This document shows, piece after piece, positions 26,189 to 36,083 of a stretch of 64,000 nt of DNA. Position 1 is the stretch's first letter. Each line of letters starts with the position of its first letter. The notes under the pieces were generated by a model. That model ran no database searches, was not told the DNA's origin, and was given only the letters and a program-made list of their open reading frames with translations. Origin of the DNA: JABMOV01 sp964344305 (GTDB lineage: Bacteria; Fidelibacterota; Marinisomatia; Marinisomatales; JABMOV01); assembly GCA_964344305.1 (NCBI GenBank), contig CAYFMT010000003.1:116129-180128 (forward strand), in the 5' to 3' direction. The translations under genes were made by a program, and so were the position numbers.

Positions 26189-27214
26189 ATGAAAGCACTT
26201 GTAAAAAAATCCCCCGAAAAAGGTATTTGGCTGGAGAATGTACCAACTCCGAAAATTGGGACAAATGATGTACTAGTTAAAATCACCAAAACAGCCATTT
26301 GTGGGACTGACTTACATATATATCTTTGGGATGATTGGTCGCAACGTACCATTAATACCCCCATGACTATTGGTCATGAGTTTGTTGGGGAGATTGTTGA
26401 GATTGGGAAAGGAGTCACCCACTATACTATTGGTGATCGGGTTTCTGGTGAAGGACACATCACATGTGGTTACTGTAGAAACTGCCGGGCAGGCAAACGT
26501 CATCTCTGTCATCGCACTATAGGGATCGGTGTCAATAGAAATGGTGCCTTTGCCGAATACCTTGTTATACCTGAACGAAATGTGTGGCCCGTACATGATG
26601 ATATTCCTTCGGAAATTGCTGCCTTTTTTGATCCCTATGGAAACGCAACCCATTGCGCTCTTTCTTTCGAAATGGTGGGCGAAGATGTTCTCATCACCGG
26701 TGCCGGTCCCATTGGAATAATGACGGTGGCCATATGCAATTTTGTTGGAGCGCGTCACGTGGTCATAACCGATGTGAACGACTATCGCTTAAACCTTGCA
26801 AAACAGATGGGTGCCTCAAAAACCATCAATGTAAAAAATGAATCGATAAAGGATTGTTATGCGGACCTGAATATGTCCAATGGATTTGATATAGGTTTAG
26901 AGATGTCAGGAAATCCCATGGCATTTAAGGATATGGTCCATCACATGTACCATGGCGGTAGGATCGCACTTCTAGGCATACTTCCTGAATCCACACAAGT
27001 GAATTGGGATGAAATCATTTTCAAAGGATTGCATATCAAAGGTATTTACGGACGTGAAATGTTCGAAACGTGGTATAAAATGACTCAGATGTTGAGGAGT
27101 GGTCTTGATATTTCTGGTGTTTTAACACATACCTTTCCAATTGATGATTTTCAAAAGGGATTTGATATCATGGAATCCGGACAATGTGGAAAAGTTGTGC
27201 TGGAGTGGGATTGA
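26189..27214 (+). CDS. tdh: L-threonine 3-dehydrogenase
   Basis: A zinc- and NAD-dependent medium-chain dehydrogenase that oxidises threonine to 2-amino-3-ketobutyrate. From the ATG at 26189 it is 341 aa, the same as E. coli Tdh. The longer frame adds a non-homologous leader. Catalytic zinc ligands lie in AICGTDLHIY and TIGHEFVGE, the structural-zinc cysteines in CGYCRNCRAGKRHLC, and the NAD motif in ITGAGPIGIM. It lies 39 bases before kbl, and together they convert threonine to glycine and acetyl-CoA. Confidence 0.95.
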   Translation: MKALVKKSPEKGIWLENVPTPKIGTNDVLVKITKTAICGTDLHIYLWDDWSQRTINTPMTIGHEFVGEIVEIGKGVTHYTIGDRVSGEGHITCGYCRNCRAGKRHLCHRTIGIGVNRNGAFAEYLVIPERNVWPVHDDIPSEIAAFFDPYGNATHCALSFEMVGEDVLITGAGPIGIMTVAICNFVGARHVVITDVNDYRLNLAKQMGASKTINVKNESIKDCYADLNMSNGFDIGLEMSGNPMAFKDMVHHMYHGGRIALLGILPESTQVNWDEIIFKGLHIKGIYGREMFETWYKMTQMLRSGLDISGVLTHTFPIDDFQKGFDIMESGQCGKVVLEWD

Positions 27215-27253
27215 TACATTACCTAAAACGAATTGCCTAACTCAGAGAATAAA

Positions 27254-28441
27254 ATGAGCAAAACCCATACACCATACAAGGAGATTTTAGAGTCCATCAA
27301 ATCCGATGGACTCTACAAAACTGAACGAACGATTACAACACCACAACGTGTATCCATTGAAACACTGGAAGGTGGTGAGGTCCTGAATTTCTGTGCAAAT
27401 AATTATCTGGGTCTTGCTGATAACAAAGATGTAATTAACGCTGCGAAATCTGCCATGGATCATCATGGATTCGGCATGGCTTCTGTGAGGTTTATTTGTG
27501 GCACACAGGATATGCATAAAGAATTAGAAAAATCCATTTCAACATTCTTTGGGACTGAAGACACTATCCTGTACACATCCTGTTTTGATGCCAATGGTGG
27601 ATTATTCGAAACCATACTCACAGCTGAGGACGCCATTATCAGTGACAGCCTTAATCATGCTTCAATTATAGATGGAATCCGGCTATGCAAGGCTCAACGA
27701 TTTCGATATGCAAACAGTGATATGGAAGATCTCGAATCAAAGCTGCAAGAAGCCCAGTCTGCCAGAATGCGACTCATTGCCACAGATGGTGTGTTCAGCA
27801 TGGACGGATACATAGCCAAACTGGATCAAATCGTATCCCTTGCCGAAAAATACGATGCCATGGTCATGGTGGATGATTCCCACGCAACAGGATTTGTTGG
27901 CAAGACGGGACGTGGGTCAGCAGAGTATCACGGTGTTATGGAAAAAGTGGATATTTTTACATCCACACTTGGAAAGGCTCTCGGGGGAGCCTCAGGTGGG
28001 TTTACAACAGGGAAACAGGAAATCATTGATTTACTGCGTCAACGTTCCAGACCTTATCTATTTTCCAATACAGTTGCCCCGGCCATAGTAGCCGCTGGGA
28101 TTGAGGTATTTAAAAAACTATCTGCCACCACTGAATTACGTGATACACTGGAAGAAAATACCCGGTATTTCAGACAGAAAATGACGAAAGCTGGATTCGA
28201 TATTAAACCGGGGATCCATCCAATCGTCCCCATTATGCTATACGATGCTGTTCTGGCACAGAAAATGGCTTCCGCTCTTCTTGAGGAAGGTATTTATGTC
28301 ATTGGATTTTTCTTCCCTGTCGTCCCCAACGGGGAAGCACGAATTCGTGTCCAGATATCCGCTGCTCATGAAAAACATCACCTGGATACAGCCATAAAAG
28401 CTTTTACCAAGATTGGCAAGCAACTGGGTGTCGTTAAATAG
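27254..28441 (+). CDS. kbl: 2-amino-3-ketobutyrate CoA ligase (glycine C-acetyltransferase)
   Basis: A PLP enzyme of the alpha-oxoamine synthase family, 395 aa, that cleaves 2-amino-3-ketobutyrate with CoA. Diagnostic segments are NFCANNYLGLA, FICGTQDMHKELE, VDDSHATGFVG and the PLP lysine in STLGKALGG. The ATG at 27254 is used; an in-frame TTG 21 bases upstream is less likely. It pairs with tdh. Confidence 0.95.
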   Translation: MSKTHTPYKEILESIKSDGLYKTERTITTPQRVSIETLEGGEVLNFCANNYLGLADNKDVINAAKSAMDHHGFGMASVRFICGTQDMHKELEKSISTFFGTEDTILYTSCFDANGGLFETILTAEDAIISDSLNHASIIDGIRLCKAQRFRYANSDMEDLESKLQEAQSARMRLIATDGVFSMDGYIAKLDQIVSLAEKYDAMVMVDDSHATGFVGKTGRGSAEYHGVMEKVDIFTSTLGKALGGASGGFTTGKQEIIDLLRQRSRPYLFSNTVAPAIVAAGIEVFKKLSATTELRDTLEENTRYFRQKMTKAGFDIKPGIHPIVPIMLYDAVLAQKMASALLEEGIYVIGFFFPVVPNGEARIRVQISAAHEKHHLDTAIKAFTKIGKQLGVVK

Positions 28442-28588
28442 AGATTATTGTTCATGGGTTGAGCCTGTAAATAATTGACATCCCACATTCACTCGAAATC
28501 CACACCTTATATATGTTTGTATCCCGTACCGCCTAGTGTAAATTCCCGCGCTTTTTTTTAGATAATCCTCAAGTAAAAATCAATAACC

Positions 28589-30508
28589 ATGAATAAATCA
28601 CTCACTCCAAGATATATCATTATCGGCGTTGTTCTGGCCTGGGCTCTTTGGGCACTTTGGCCGACAGTCCAGTATAATAATTTGTCCGAGGACCAAAAAG
28701 AAGCCATGAAGGTTGATGGAACCCTGTATAGTCTTGAATCCAGGATTATTAAACAGGGACTGGACCTGAAAGGCGGTATGTACATTGTATTAGAAGCGGA
28801 TATTCCTGCTCTAATCACCAATCTGGCACAGAACAAAGACACAAAGTTTAATCGAGCACTGGCTGACGTTCAGGAACAACTCACATCACCTGAAGCAGAT
28901 TTCTTCAGTCTGTTCCGTCAGGCGGTGACAGACAACAACCTGAAACTGCGCCGTTATTACAATGAATATGGTGCAGCCGATGAAGATATCCTGAAGGGAC
29001 TTGAGGATGAGGCAGATGACGCCATCAATCGCGTTCTGGAAATCCTTCAGAACCGTGTTGACCAATTTGGTGTTTCTGAACCGACAATCCAGAAGCAGGG
29101 TGGACAGAGAATCATCGTCGAACTTGCAGGGATTGATGATCCTGAGCGCGCTCGCGGTCTTCTCCAGAGTACAGCTCTACTTGAATTCTTCATTGTTAAA
29201 TCACCTGAACTAACCAATGATGTATTGTTGAGAATTGACAACACACTCAAGGGGAATGAGGACCTGGAAGAAATCACCGGTTTATCCGAATCAGATACTA
29301 CTGAGATGGTAACTGAACCTGCTCCAGTCTCTGAGGATAAAACGGTGTCAGTCAGCGAACTTTTTGGTGAACCTGAGGTAGCTGAACCTGCTCCGGGAGA
29401 TACCGGAAGTGTTGTGGTGGATGAACGACTTTTCGAAGATCGTCCATTTTCATCCCTCATCCGTGGCATGCAAAATGATATCATTGTACCAGAAGCAAAC
29501 GCATATGCAGTGAAAAAAATATTGGATATGCCTGAAGTACAGGAAAAACTCAGTGCCGGAAATGGACAGTTTTTATTCAGTGATGAACCCATTGAAGTCA
29601 CGGATCTGGATGGAAACAAAGAGCGGATTTACAGACTCTACTACCTTGAAAGAGATGCCGAACTCACCGGTGGGGTCATCGAAGAGGCCAATGCTACCAT
29701 TGGTGGTCAGGGTGGAGGCTCAGCTGGACAACCAGTTGTAATCCTCAGCATGAATGGTGAAGGATCCAAACAATGGGCACGTATCACCGGTTCGAATGTT
29801 GGACGACGGGTTGCTATCGTATTGGATAAAAAAGTGCATATGGCACCAAATATTCGAGAAAAAATCAGCAGTGGTGGTACCCAAATCGAGGGTTTTGCCA
29901 ATATGAATGAAGCCAAGGATATTGCTATTGTACTCCGCGCTGGTGCATTACCCGCTCCTGTCAAAATTATTGAAGAGCGAATTGTTGGAAGTTCACTTGG
30001 TTCTGACTCGGTTAAAAAAGGCACTAATTCTATTCTAATCGGACTCGCTGTGGTTCTAGTGTTTATGCTTGTTTACTACAAATGGTCAGGGTCAATTGCT
30101 GACTTTGCCTTGCTGTGGAATATCATCCTCGTCCTTGCCATACTTGCATCACTGGATGCAACACTGACATTGCCAGGGATTGCAGGACTTATCCTGACAG
30201 TGGGTATGTCCATCGATGCAAATGTCATCATTTTCGAGAGAATCAGAGAAGAGGAGCGTAAAGGCAAGACACCTAAATCAGCCATCGAAGCCGGTTATGC
30301 TCGTGCGTTAACCACCATCATTGATGCCAATATCACCACAGTAATTGCCGCGCTGGTGCTTTACCAGTATGGTACCGGACCCATCCGTGGATTTGCTACT
30401 GTCCTGTTCTGGGGAATTCTTATCAGTATGTTTACAGCTATTTTTGTAACCAGAACCATATTTAATTCATTTTCACATCGCAAAGGACTTCAGAGGCTCA
30501 GCATATGA
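28589..30508 (+). CDS. secD: Protein translocase subunit SecD
   Basis: 639 aa. It has an N-terminal membrane helix, the conserved GLDLKGGMYIVLEAD entry to the P1 domain, and DQFGVSEPTIQKQG. A C-terminal five-helix RND region contains VGMSIDANVIIFERIREE. SecDF uses the proton gradient to pull preproteins through Sec. The large periplasmic region carries a Pro/Glu/Val-rich linker (residues about 240-275, EPAPVSEDK ... EVAEPAPGD) that looks lineage-specific. It overlaps secF by four bases. Confidence 0.95.
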   Translation: MNKSLTPRYIIIGVVLAWALWALWPTVQYNNLSEDQKEAMKVDGTLYSLESRIIKQGLDLKGGMYIVLEADIPALITNLAQNKDTKFNRALADVQEQLTSPEADFFSLFRQAVTDNNLKLRRYYNEYGAADEDILKGLEDEADDAINRVLEILQNRVDQFGVSEPTIQKQGGQRIIVELAGIDDPERARGLLQSTALLEFFIVKSPELTNDVLLRIDNTLKGNEDLEEITGLSESDTTEMVTEPAPVSEDKTVSVSELFGEPEVAEPAPGDTGSVVVDERLFEDRPFSSLIRGMQNDIIVPEANAYAVKKILDMPEVQEKLSAGNGQFLFSDEPIEVTDLDGNKERIYRLYYLERDAELTGGVIEEANATIGGQGGGSAGQPVVILSMNGEGSKQWARITGSNVGRRVAIVLDKKVHMAPNIREKISSGGTQIEGFANMNEAKDIAIVLRAGALPAPVKIIEERIVGSSLGSDSVKKGTNSILIGLAVVLVFMLVYYKWSGSIADFALLWNIILVLAILASLDATLTLPGIAGLILTVGMSIDANVIIFERIREEERKGKTPKSAIEAGYARALTTIIDANITTVIAALVLYQYGTGPIRGFATVLFWGILISMFTAIFVTRTIFNSFSHRKGLQRLSI

Positions 30509-31437
30509 AGTTGATAAAAGAAACACACATAGATTTTATGCGTCAAACCCGACTTGGGTTTATGATATCCGCGTTTGTTATTATTGCAGGGATGATTTCA
30601 CTCTTTCTACAGGGTGGTCCAAAACTCAGTATTGATTTCAAGGGTGGAACCATGGTGGCCGTCACATATACAGATGCCATTGATATAGAAGAAGTTCGTT
30701 CTTCCATGGGAAATGTCATGATTGATGGGGTTTCCTATGATTTCAGTCATGAGGAAATCAAACATTTTGGAGACACTCGAAATGTTTCTGCACGGTTACC
30801 GCAGGTGGAAGGTGCCCATGAGAATTTTGCTCAGGGAATTATTGATCATCTGTATGCATCTTTCCCGGAGAAAGCACCTTCAGATAAATCAGATTTCATT
30901 CTGTCCATTGAAAAAGTTGGTCCCAAAATCGGGGCAGAACTGGAAGCAGACGCCATCATGGCTATCATCACGGCACTGGTTCTTATTCTTGCATACATTT
31001 CCGTTCGATTTGAATTTAAGTTTGCTCTGGGTGCCATCGCAGCATTGACCCATGATGTTATCGTAACACTGGGGATCTTTTCTATCATGGATTACGAGAT
31101 CTCCCTCCCTGTTGTGGCTGCATTTCTTACGATTGTTGGTTACTCTCTAAACGACACAATTGTTATCTTTGATCGTATCCGCGAAAATGTAAAAGCAAGA
31201 AAACGGGACGGTTATCCCATTATCGTGAACGACAGTATTAACGAATCATTAAGCAGAACGGTGGTCACATCTTTAACCACATTTATTGTGGTGTTCGTGC
31301 TCTGGATGTTTGGTGGAGAAGTAATTCATAACTTTGCATTTGCCATGATCATTGGTGTAATTGTGGGGACTTATTCCAGTATCTATGTTGCAAGTCCAAT
31401 CGTTGTAAAGCTACATGCGAATCAGGCTCAAAAATAA
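30505..31437 (+). CDS. secF: Protein translocase subunit SecF
   Basis: 310 aa. The N-terminal helix is followed by SIDFKGGTMVAVTY, and the C-terminal RND helices include GYSLNDTIVIFDRIREN and NESLSRTVVTSLTT, all typical of SecF. The start overlaps the secD stop (ATGA), and a strong terminator follows 23 bases after the stop. Confidence 0.95.
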   Translation: MKLIKETHIDFMRQTRLGFMISAFVIIAGMISLFLQGGPKLSIDFKGGTMVAVTYTDAIDIEEVRSSMGNVMIDGVSYDFSHEEIKHFGDTRNVSARLPQVEGAHENFAQGIIDHLYASFPEKAPSDKSDFILSIEKVGPKIGAELEADAIMAIITALVLILAYISVRFEFKFALGAIAALTHDVIVTLGIFSIMDYEISLPVVAAFLTIVGYSLNDTIVIFDRIRENVKARKRDGYPIIVNDSINESLSRTVVTSLTTFIVVFVLWMFGGEVIHNFAFAMIIGVIVGTYSSIYVASPIVVKLHANQAQK

Positions 31438-31460
31438 TCGCAACATTTTGACTCTATAAT

Positions 31461-31490
31461 AAAAATGCCCTCTGACCAGAGGGCATTTTT
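31461..31490 (+). terminator. Intrinsic terminator after secDF
   Basis: AAAAATGCCCTCTG-ac-CAGAGGGCATTTTT: a perfect 14-pair inverted repeat with a 2-base centre, followed by ATTTCC. It is a strong rho-independent terminator for secD-secF and could work in both directions. Confidence 0.9.
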
Positions 31491-31589
31491 ATTTCCTTTA
31501 TCGTCCATTATTTATTATACGTATTTCGATTTTCAGTCTTCGTTGACTAACATATTTATTGTAACATTCTTTTCACCATTCATGTAAAA

Positions 31590-32492
31590 ATGAAACCAAA
31601 AGTCCTTATCAACTACATTGGGTTATGCCTTTTTTGGGGAACCACGTGGTTTGGTATGAAAGTCACATTGAATTTTGGAACACCACCAATATTCAGTGCA
31701 GGGATTCGTTTTTTCATTGGTGGGCTTGTACTCTGGGTGGTGTTTTGGTGGAAGAAAGAGACCCTCTCTACACATCCCAGAGCCATATCACTCTATTTAC
31801 AATTTGCAATCTTGAATTTTGGTGTAAGCTACACGCTGACATATTGGGCCACACAGTTTATTTATTCAAATCTATCTGCCATTATCTGGGCCGGGTTCCC
31901 CATTGTGGTTGCTCTTTTATCCCATTTCATGCTGAAGACAGAAAGAGTTACTGGAAGAAAAATTTTCAGTATCCTGGTCGGTACCATCGGACTGATCCTT
32001 ATCCTTGCGAATAGCGGGTCTTTGGGTGGAGAGAAAGTGACACTTGGGATTCTTGTGGTAACATTCGCTGTTTTAGTAGCAGCCTATCCAAATGTGTATT
32101 TAAAAAAACACCACGATGTTGTATCACCGGTAGCCTTGAATACCATTAGTCAAAGTGTTGCAGGGATTTTATTGTTGAGTCTATCCTTTTTTACAGAATC
32201 TGTTTCTCAGGTCCAATGGACGATCCAGAATATTTCAGCCATTTTGTATTTAGCCATATTCGGTTCAGCCATCGCCTGGTTAATATACTTCTGGTTGTTT
32301 GCGCACATCAGCATGATGCAGATTTCATATGTGGCACTTTTCCCTCCTGTTATTGCTACCATCATTGGATGGATATTTCTAAATGAACAACTGAATATGA
32401 TGATGATCCTGGGCACCATACTGGTATTATCAGGTGCATTCATCCTTAATATTAAAAAAGTCCGATCAATTCCAGAAGATGTGACCCATTAA
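31590..32492 (+). CDS. EamA-family (DMT superfamily) transporter
   Basis: 300 aa with about ten hydrophobic helices in two EamA repeats. Typical segments are CLFWGTTWFGMKVTLNFGTPP near the N-terminus and the repeat-2 ending PPVIATIIGWIFLNEQLNMMMILG. EamA proteins are mostly exporters of amino acids or other metabolites. The substrate here is unknown. The stop overlaps the start of the next gene by one base. Confidence 0.88.
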   Translation: MKPKVLINYIGLCLFWGTTWFGMKVTLNFGTPPIFSAGIRFFIGGLVLWVVFWWKKETLSTHPRAISLYLQFAILNFGVSYTLTYWATQFIYSNLSAIIWAGFPIVVALLSHFMLKTERVTGRKIFSILVGTIGLILILANSGSLGGEKVTLGILVVTFAVLVAAYPNVYLKKHHDVVSPVALNTISQSVAGILLLSLSFFTESVSQVQWTIQNISAILYLAIFGSAIAWLIYFWLFAHISMMQISYVALFPPVIATIIGWIFLNEQLNMMMILGTILVLSGAFILNIKKVRSIPEDVTH

Positions 32493-33535
32493 TGACTATC
32501 CCAGTCATTCGACAAATTCTTCTCACCGCAAGTTGTTTCCTACACATATTATTCGCCCAGGATACGGACACCACAAGAGTATTGTTTATTGGTAACAGTC
32601 ACACTTATTTCAATTCTATGCCAAGTATGGTGATGGAACTGGCTACGGCGTTAGACAAAAAAATCATAATCGATCAGCATGCTCCAGGCGGTTATTCATT
32701 ATCGGCCCATTCTCATAATAATCGCACCATAGAAAAGATAGAGTTGGGCGTTTGGGATTATGTTGTACTTCAGGAACATAGCCTCATCCCTGCAATCCCA
32801 TACTGGCGAGATACCTACATGTATCCCGCAATTCATCGTCTTGACAGCATGATTGTAAACAACCATGGGTCAACAGTATTGTATATGACCTGGGCAAGGA
32901 AAATTGCTGGAGAACAATGCATTTACGATACATGTAGTATTGAATATGAAGATTTCTTCCACATGCAGGATTCTGTATCGATAGCTTATACAAACGCTGG
33001 GAAATCCATTCATTCATTGTTAGCACCCGTAGGTGATGCGTGGGCAATATTTCTGTCGAAATATCCTGAACTTGAATTGTGGTATACCGATGACTTGCAT
33101 GCAAATGTCCTCGGATCCTACCTTACGGCATGTGTCATATTCTCAACCATTTTTAATGAAGAAACCGTTGGGCTTCCATCACCTAAAGGAATTATTTCAG
33201 ATGAAGCACTACTCTGTCAACTGGTCACCGATTCTTTATTATTACACAGGGATGACAATCCACAGAATCCTGAATCGTATCCACTTTTGCATATCTACCC
33301 AAATCCATTCAATTCAAGCACAACCATACGATTCGATTTGAAAACATCTGGAATGACAACACTAAATGTTTTCAGTACACGTGGAGGATTAATACAACAT
33401 CATGAATTTGGGCAACTGAAAACCGGAATGCATGAGTATGTATGGAAACCAGTTTCAGCACCAAGTGGTATTTATCTTGTAGAAATTATTTCCGGGGATC
33501 AATCCAATTTCAGTAAAGCATCTTTTATTAAGTAA
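32492..33535 (+). CDS. Secreted SGNH/GDSL-like hydrolase with T9SS sorting domain
   Basis: 347 aa. Residues 1-22 are a signal peptide. VLFIGNSHTYFNSMP matches SGNH block I (GNSHT in place of GDS), and a late DDLHANVLGSYL supplies the Asp-His pair, so an esterase-like active site is plausible. The C-terminus (about 265-347) has the T9SS pattern IYPNPFNSSTTIRFDL ... GIYLVEI. It should be exported and cell-surface or secreted. Its substrate is unknown. It is coupled to the upstream EamA gene (TAATG), although a functional link is unclear. Confidence 0.78.
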   Translation: MTIPVIRQILLTASCFLHILFAQDTDTTRVLFIGNSHTYFNSMPSMVMELATALDKKIIIDQHAPGGYSLSAHSHNNRTIEKIELGVWDYVVLQEHSLIPAIPYWRDTYMYPAIHRLDSMIVNNHGSTVLYMTWARKIAGEQCIYDTCSIEYEDFFHMQDSVSIAYTNAGKSIHSLLAPVGDAWAIFLSKYPELELWYTDDLHANVLGSYLTACVIFSTIFNEETVGLPSPKGIISDEALLCQLVTDSLLLHRDDNPQNPESYPLLHIYPNPFNSSTTIRFDLKTSGMTTLNVFSTRGGLIQHHEFGQLKTGMHEYVWKPVSAPSGIYLVEIISGDQSNFSKASFIK

Positions 33536-33672
33536 TACGTGACCCGGTTTTTTCATCTTACATTGATAATCCTGTGTATATTTCCGCGCATTCCCACGGT
33601 TAAATCGTGTGAATAACTTTTTATCCTGACAGGACTTAAACAAGAAAGATAAAAACAGGGTTTTTCAAGCAC

Positions 33673-34290
33673 ATGAATAATCTTATGCAAAATATTCGCC
33701 GGAAGCTTTTTGCCGGTTTCTTCGCAATGGCACCCATTGCCCTGACACTTTACATCATGAAACTCATGTTTACCTTTTTGGAAAAACTGACGTCTCCCAT
33801 TTTAAAGCAATTCAATATAGAGATTCCCGGATTGGGGATACTTTTAACACTGGTTATCTTTTTCCTATTGGGAATGCTTGTAACAAATGTACTCGGTAGA
33901 ACCATTATTAACCTCGGAGAAAGGCTCATATCTGCCATTCCATTGGTAAATACCATCTACAACACAGTCAAGCAGATTACTGAAGCACTGTCCGGGACGT
34001 CTCAAAAATCCTTTAAAAGTGTGGTTTTTGTAGAGTACCCTCGCAGGGATTTGTGGACTCTTGCATTTGTAACAGGTTCATCAAAAAATACTGCCGGGGT
34101 TGATTTTGTGCATTTATTTGTTCCTACCACACCTAATCCCACTTCCGGTGTTTTTGTCATGGTACCCAAGTCAGATACAATGGATGCACAAATGACAGTT
34201 GAAAATGGACTGAAAACCATTATTTCCGGCGGCATGCTGGCACCATCAAAGCATATTGCCGGATCACAAGACGTCGATCAGGAAACATAG
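33673..34290 (+). CDS. DUF502 family membrane protein
   Basis: 205 aa. Two N-terminal membrane helices (LFAGFFAMAPIALTLYIMKLM; ILLTLVIFFLLGMLVTNVLG) are followed by ISAIPLVNTIYNTVKQITEAL and the VFVPTTPNPTSGV-like segment that defines the DUF502 family. Function is unknown. It lies two bases before the FakA-FakB fusion gene and so is in an operon with lipid genes. Confidence 0.88.
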   Translation: MNNLMQNIRRKLFAGFFAMAPIALTLYIMKLMFTFLEKLTSPILKQFNIEIPGLGILLTLVIFFLLGMLVTNVLGRTIINLGERLISAIPLVNTIYNTVKQITEALSGTSQKSFKSVVFVEYPRRDLWTLAFVTGSSKNTAGVDFVHLFVPTTPNPTSGVFVMVPKSDTMDAQMTVENGLKTIISGGMLAPSKHIAGSQDVDQET

Positions 34291-34292
34291 TA

Positions 34293-36083
34293 ATGGGTAT
34301 TCAATATCTCGATGGGGTCCGTCTTTACCGTTCGCTAACAGCAGGCATCCAGAAAGTCATTTCACGCCAGGATTATTTAAATAAAATCAATGTATTTCCT
34401 GTTCCGGATAGTGATACTGGCACAAACATGGCCTACACACTTTCCATGATAGAAGACCAGATCAACCAGGAAATTCATTCCAACATTTATACAATGAGTT
34501 CGTCTATCGCGGATGCTGCGTTGGACAGTGCCCGGGGAAATTCCGGTGCGATACTGGCGCAGTTTCTTGTGGGTTTTTCTGAAGGGCTTCAAAACGAGGG
34601 GAAAATAACCACCATAGAATTTGCGAAAGCTGCGAGAGAAGCAAAAGCATACGCCTACGATGCACTTCTCAAACCTCGTGAAGGAACGATCCTCACCGTG
34701 ATTGCGGACTGGGCTGATGCCTTGACTCATCTCAGCGAGCATGTACATGATTTTGGTAAACTCATGAGTGAAGCCCTTTCCAGGGCACAAAAATCACTGG
34801 AAGAAACACCAAAAAAACTGGCTATTCTCGCAAAAGCCGGTGTGGTAGATGCAGGGGCTCAGGGATTTGTTGATCTTCTTGAAGGGATTCAGGATTTTAT
34901 CGACCGAGGTGTCATGACCCGTGCATCCATGGTGAAGGAAATACCTGTGGGTAGTTCAGGGGAGATTGAATTCGATGAAACCTATCGCTACTGCACAGAA
35001 TGCATTATAGAAAATGATCCAGTTGATCGGATCGGTCTGAAAGAAGCGATTATGGATCATGGTGATTCAATTGTACTTGCAGGCACAAAATCAAAGGCAA
35101 AAGTGCATATCCATACAGATGATCCGAAGAGAATCATGGAGATCTGTGGACAGTTTGGTCGCGTCTCAGGTGAAAAAGCCGATGACATGGTTCGTCAACA
35201 GGCTGATGCACGACAACCTCACAAAGAAATTGTCATAGTCGTTGATTCAGGATGTGACTTGTCCGAAAAGGATATGGAGACTTACAATATTCATATGGTT
35301 CCCGTTCGACTGAGTTTTGGTGAAGATCATTACGTGGATAAAGTAACCATGTCCGAGGAGGATTTCTGGCATGAGTTAGATACCAATCCCATTCACCCAA
35401 AAACGTCACAACCTACACCGGGGGATTTTCGTCGACAGTATCAATTCCTTGCCAGTCATTATGAATCAGCCATATCACTTCATTTACCGGCAAAATTGAG
35501 TGGAACCATGCAATCTGCATTGGCGGCGGCTAAATCTGTGAAGGATTTCCCCACTCAGGTCATAGACTCGTTCAGCGGCAGCATAGGTGCAGGACTTATT
35601 GCCATCCGGGCATCGGAGGCTGTGGAAGCAGGAAAAACATTTGATGACGTTATCCAGGTTGTGAATGAAGCTGTAAAGAACACAACGATCTATATCAGTC
35701 TGGAATCTCTGGACAATGTGGTAAAAGGTGGTCGCGTATCACCAGGGAAGAAAAAGATTGCCAATGCTTTACGGATCAATCCAATTCTAACATTCAATGA
35801 GAATGGTGTGGAAAATATTGGTGTCACTTTTGGAAAGAAAAATAAGGTAGATAAACTGATTAAGTTTGTTGAGAAGAAGCTGCCCGTTGGTATACCCTAC
35901 CGGGTTGGGATCGCTCAGGCTAAAAACGAAGAAGGACTGCAAACCGTTCGCGAGTATTTCCAAAGTAAAATTGGTCCTGAAAATCTATTCATTGCTGATA
36001 TTGGACCAGCACTTGGTGTACATTCAGGTCCCGGCGGACTCGTCATTGCCATTCAAACATTAGAGGATTCATTAGATGGATAA
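34293..36083 (+). CDS. Fused fatty acid kinase: FakA-like (DhaL) plus FakB-like (DegV)
   Basis: 596 aa in three parts. Residues about 1-205 are a DhaL/DAK2 kinase domain with NVFPVPDSDTGTNM and DSARGNSGAILAQFL (nucleotide and Mg binding). Residues about 225-305 are the FakA middle domain (RYCTECIIEND ... AKVHIHTDDP). Residues about 308-596 are a DegV/FakB fatty-acid-binding domain (VVDSGCDLS, TSQPTPGDF, GVHSGPGGLV). In Firmicutes FakA and FakB are separate and together phosphorylate fatty acids to acyl-phosphate. Here both are in one chain. The gene overlaps plsY copy 2 by eight bases, and PlsY uses acyl-phosphate, so the pair probably feeds exogenous fatty acids directly into phospholipid synthesis. 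Confidence 0.88.
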   Translation: MGIQYLDGVRLYRSLTAGIQKVISRQDYLNKINVFPVPDSDTGTNMAYTLSMIEDQINQEIHSNIYTMSSSIADAALDSARGNSGAILAQFLVGFSEGLQNEGKITTIEFAKAAREAKAYAYDALLKPREGTILTVIADWADALTHLSEHVHDFGKLMSEALSRAQKSLEETPKKLAILAKAGVVDAGAQGFVDLLEGIQDFIDRGVMTRASMVKEIPVGSSGEIEFDETYRYCTECIIENDPVDRIGLKEAIMDHGDSIVLAGTKSKAKVHIHTDDPKRIMEICGQFGRVSGEKADDMVRQQADARQPHKEIVIVVDSGCDLSEKDMETYNIHMVPVRLSFGEDHYVDKVTMSEEDFWHELDTNPIHPKTSQPTPGDFRRQYQFLASHYESAISLHLPAKLSGTMQSALAAAKSVKDFPTQVIDSFSGSIGAGLIAIRASEAVEAGKTFDDVIQVVNEAVKNTTIYISLESLDNVVKGGRVSPGKKKIANALRINPILTFNENGVENIGVTFGKKNKVDKLIKFVEKKLPVGIPYRVGIAQAKNEEGLQTVREYFQSKIGPENLFIADIGPALGVHSGPGGLVIAIQTLEDSLDG